Below are positions 61,102 through 64,000 of a DNA stretch of 64,000 nucleotides, one piece after another. The notes below the pieces were generated by a model. It ran no database searches. It worked only from the letters and a program-made list of their open reading frames with translations, and was not told the origin of the DNA. Origin of the DNA: Spongilla lacustris (taxonomy: Eukaryota > Porifera > Demospongiae > Spongillida > Spongillidae). The stretch spans positions 6,204,473 through 6,268,472 of the forward strand of contig OX442431.1 of assembly GCA_949361645.1 (NCBI GenBank), in the 5' to 3' direction. Position 1 is the stretch's first letter; each line of letters opens with the position of its first letter. A program made the translations under genes and the position numbers.

Positions 61102-61299
61102 AGTATAAAATTATAACAGAAGCCCAGGCCTAGATTGCTTCGCACTCCTAGCCTCACGACTGCATGGCTGTCCACACATCAAGCAGCACGTCCAAGACAA
61201 CACCTGGCTCTGACTAGACTGAGCTGATTGCCAGAGCAATCATTTCAAGATCAACTTAATGATCAACTTAAATTAATGTTAGTAGGTAGTTAATGTTTT

Positions 61300-62105
61300 T
61301 GTGTATATATGGGACAGTGTACAGCAAAATCACCCTTCAGAGTTTTAAATTTTATCACTATAAAATTCGACGTTGAACAAAACAGTATATCTTCGAAACG
61401 GTACAACAATTTCCTTTCAAATTTCCTACCCGTAACACTTATCATTATGTCGAGATCGATTTTTGGTGCTCTAATAATCTTAATTCCATGCCGTGAGTGC
61501 AAAGATCGCTAACCCAACGGGTTAGAATTCTACATTTCAGTCTCCACGTGCGAGTGTTGAAAATGCGTCAAATTCGAGATATGTACATAGAGGAGTCCTA
61601 TACCTATTGAATTGTTCTGTTCGTTAATTTTTATGTCATCCGTTACGGAGATACACGTAACAGTTGAACAAACTACGTGCTCGTTTTCCCGCTTGATTCG
61701 CGCCAATGATATAATCCTACACTTGCCAAAAGCATTGGCGCGAATCAAGCATGCACGTAGTTTGTTCAATTGTATCTCCATAACGGATGACATAAAAAAT
61801 TAACGAACAGAAAAGATCAATAGGTATAGGACTCTTTATGTACATCCCGCATTCGTACGTGGAGAAATGAGGAATTCTATCCCGTTGGGTTAGCGATCTT
61901 TGCATTCACGGCATGGAAAATATTAGGGCACCAAAATCGATTTCGACATAGAGAGATAATGTGGGAACAAGTGTACGAAATTTTAAAAGGAAAGGTTGTA
62001 CCGTTACGGAGATATGCTGTCTTATTTAACGTCGAATTTTATAGTGATAAATTAAAAAACTCAGAAGGGTGATTTTGGTGGACTCTGTCCCATATAAACA
62101 GTGGG
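61300..62105. mobile_element. Palindromic element family PF, copy D
   Basis: Arms about 61305-61725 and 61735-62100. The inner part (61590-61870) shares 'cttgattcgcgccaatgata', 'gttaatttttatgtcatccg' and 'acagttgaacaaact' with copy C. The outer parts ('tatgggacagtg', 'ctaacccaacgggttag', 'aattcgacgtt') are inverted here but not shared with copies A-C, so the family has a common core and variable outer arms. Confidence 0.78.
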
Positions 62106-63480
62106 GAAATTTTCCCGTGAACCGGCCGTCCCAAATTATATTTAAAAATTAAAAAAATTAATTAAGGCACAGCCTATATATATAATTATAATTATATACA
62201 TGTATAATGCAAATGACACTGCAGCTGCTCACTAGTGAGGCTGTGCCTACACAGAGAATATCAATGCATTAACACAATATTACAGGTAAGGACAAAAGTG
62301 TACAATATTCTATAGACATCCCCCCTTCTTGGGAGACTGAGGCTTCAGCCCTATTCTCAGCAGCTGCCTCGTGGTAACCAAAGTCTAGTTTTGGTGGTTT
62401 TGGTATCCGCTTCCTTTCTGCTCACTCTTGTGCAACTTACTTGCATCCCTGCGTAGTTCAGGCTTCTGTGCTGTTGATAATCACTACCTTATTAATGCTG
62501 TTTCTCAGTTCAACTACTAAATTGCTACTTCTGCATGATATTGTTATGGTACAGTCACTTATACTGAGTTACCGCAGTGTCCCAGAGAGTCCTGTCAGCA
62601 AAAGTAGAAAGCAAAATGTTTCTTTCTTTGTTGGAGGCCTTTTGAAAACAATGCTTGCCTCATCAGTAGCTATTTCTGCCCCTCCTGCTGCTTTGGTACT
62701 TTCCCTTGGCTTGGACCTTCACCAGGACCCAAGCAAATTCCAGGTTGCATTTTAATGGCTCACTGTGCCCTAAAGTCGTTTTGATTCCCTTGGCCCTGTA
62801 AGTGTTGTCACTCGCCACAACTAATTGAGGGATTTTTTATGCCACCATTCCCATTTACCAGTGAGTCAGGATTGAAATGGATAGTGGGGACACTCCTGAC
62901 TACAGCCACTGATGTGCTTGTGGCAGGGTGGGAAGGAGGAATCGGCATTTAATGTTCTCCACTAAATCTAGCCTTTCTAGGTGAGGCTAGTCAGGTGGCA
63001 AGGGCAGCAGAATCCTCAAGCACATGGCAATTACTGTAATTGCCAAAGTTGCATGGGTAGTGTGTCTCTATTGCTGTGGAGACTTATATGTCAACTGGGG
63101 TGGAGAGGCTCAGAACACATTTTTACATTCGGCATCTTGCCTGGCTGCTGATTCATCCCAACCCAAGGTGATGGCAGACCTGTATATGATCATTTAATCC
63201 TAACCCAGATGTGGGCCATTGCAAGAGCCATCCTGGCCAGAGCGCTCCAGCCAATAGGACCATTTACTTAAGTATAGGTTATGTATGCTGGTTTATTGTA
63301 TTGTATTAATTTTATTGTATTCATTATTTTATTATACGTGTACAAATACGCATAAACCACAATATATAAATGTTCTCTGAGAAACAACCTCCAGCAGCCA
63401 GCTTCAGGGATCTAATCATTATGGCTCTAATACCGAGTTTGCTATATAAAGTTGGACAAAAACTATAATAACAATAATTA
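62105..63480. other. No recognised gene
   Basis: A/T-rich start with a TATA-like patch at 62175-62205, then a region with one plus-strand frame of 104 codons (62441-62755) of no recognised family. The minus-strand translation has stops but protein-like composition, so a decayed transposon is possible. Confidence 0.4.
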
Positions 63481-63494
63481 TGCATAGTGCATAA

Positions 63495-63495
63495 A

Positions 63496-63531
<36 letters not shown>
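63495..63531. repeat. (ATT)n microsatellite
   Basis: About twelve 'att' trinucleotides in an A/T-rich context. It gives a poly-Asn frame on the minus strand. Confidence 0.95.
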
Positions 63532-63589
63532 AATGCAAGCCTGCTGCATTTGATCTTTGCGTCACATCCCCGCTTAATTCAGAAACCCT

Positions 63590-63870
63590 CCAAGTAGTGT
63601 GTGTGACACCAAGTTCAGCAGCAATGCAGGCAGAACAGAGGAAGCACCACAGTAATGATGCAAAATGTGGAGAGTTAGGTTGGGTTTGCATCCCTTGGGT
63701 GGTAGAGTCCTTTGGAAGTTGAGGACCAGAAGCTCAATGTAGTCTCTCCAGACTTGCCGGAAGACTAGCCACTAGACTGGGGCAGCCTAAGTCCATTACA
63801 ACAAACCAGATTTATGGCAGGTTGAACTTGACCCTGATAAGAGCCAACTCCGGGGCCATTCTATCTAGAG
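63590..63870. repeat. Dispersed repeat, partner at 46430-46710
   Basis: Same orientation as the partner copy, with the shared blocks 'gcatccct', 'gaccagaagctcaatg', 'cagcctaagtccatta' and 'ggggccattctatctagag'. The remaining 130 bp of the window is A/T-rich with nothing recognised. Confidence 0.75.
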
Positions 63871-64000
63871 TATGTGTTTGATCCTGTGATGTGTTTAAGT
63901 TGCACTACATGTTATTTATGATATATAAAAATTAATGGTTATATACGGCACAATTAATCATAATATAAACCTACTCAATACTTGTACACATACTAAATTC

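Overview
The window is nuclear DNA of an animal. It carries spliced genes with GT-AG introns, TRIM-NHL proteins, a Ty3/Gypsy retrotransposon with a tRNA-Leu-type primer site, foldback elements and many micro- and minisatellites. Intron-free TRIM-NHL genes, dense simple repeats and short intergenic distances would fit a sponge or another non-bilaterian marine invertebrate. That placement is inference; the sequence only shows a metazoan-type genome.

Layout. 1-30 kb is accessory DNA with no intact gene that I recognise. It holds four copies of a (CA)n/purine-tract module, a 1.5 kb foldback transposon (1455-2958), a segmental duplication (about 3-6.7 kb against 16.3-19.8 kb), decayed Ty3/Gypsy elements (7.1-14.4 kb and 19.8-20.0 kb) and a DIRS-like reverse transcriptase fragment near 20.9 kb. 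Weak splice-site-bounded exon candidates lie near 26.6-27.0 and 29.0-29.7 kb. 31.3-33.1 kb holds parts of a LanC-like (LANCL) gene on the minus strand.

34.9-57.7 kb is the gene-rich part. In order: a single-exon TRIM-NHL gene (minus, 34964-36802); GLE1, the mRNA-export factor (minus, 13 exons, 46023 down to 38245, 707 codons plus stop, all phases consistent); a second single-exon TRIM gene with a filamin domain (minus, 47679-49658); and POLR3D/RPC4, a subunit of RNA polymerase III (plus, 49771-57689). POLR3D starts only 112 bp from the start of the second TRIM gene, so the two probably share a promoter. At least one middle POLR3D exon is unresolved, and the same intronic stretch contains a 36-bp satellite, a 200-N assembly gap and a CCCCT array.

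57.7-64 kb has no recognised gene. It is dominated by inverted-repeat elements: an element with an approximately 75-bp inner inverted repeat at 59.4-60.4 kb, and two members of a palindromic family at 60.4-62.1 kb whose relatives also lie at 37.2 kb and inside GLE1 intron 3.

The identified genes do not form one pathway. GLE1 acts in mRNA export at the nuclear pore, POLR3D in Pol III transcription, the TRIM proteins probably in ubiquitination or RNA regulation, and LANCL in glutathione-linked chemistry. The most striking structural fact is that almost every long GLE1 and POLR3D intron is filled by its own private tandem array.
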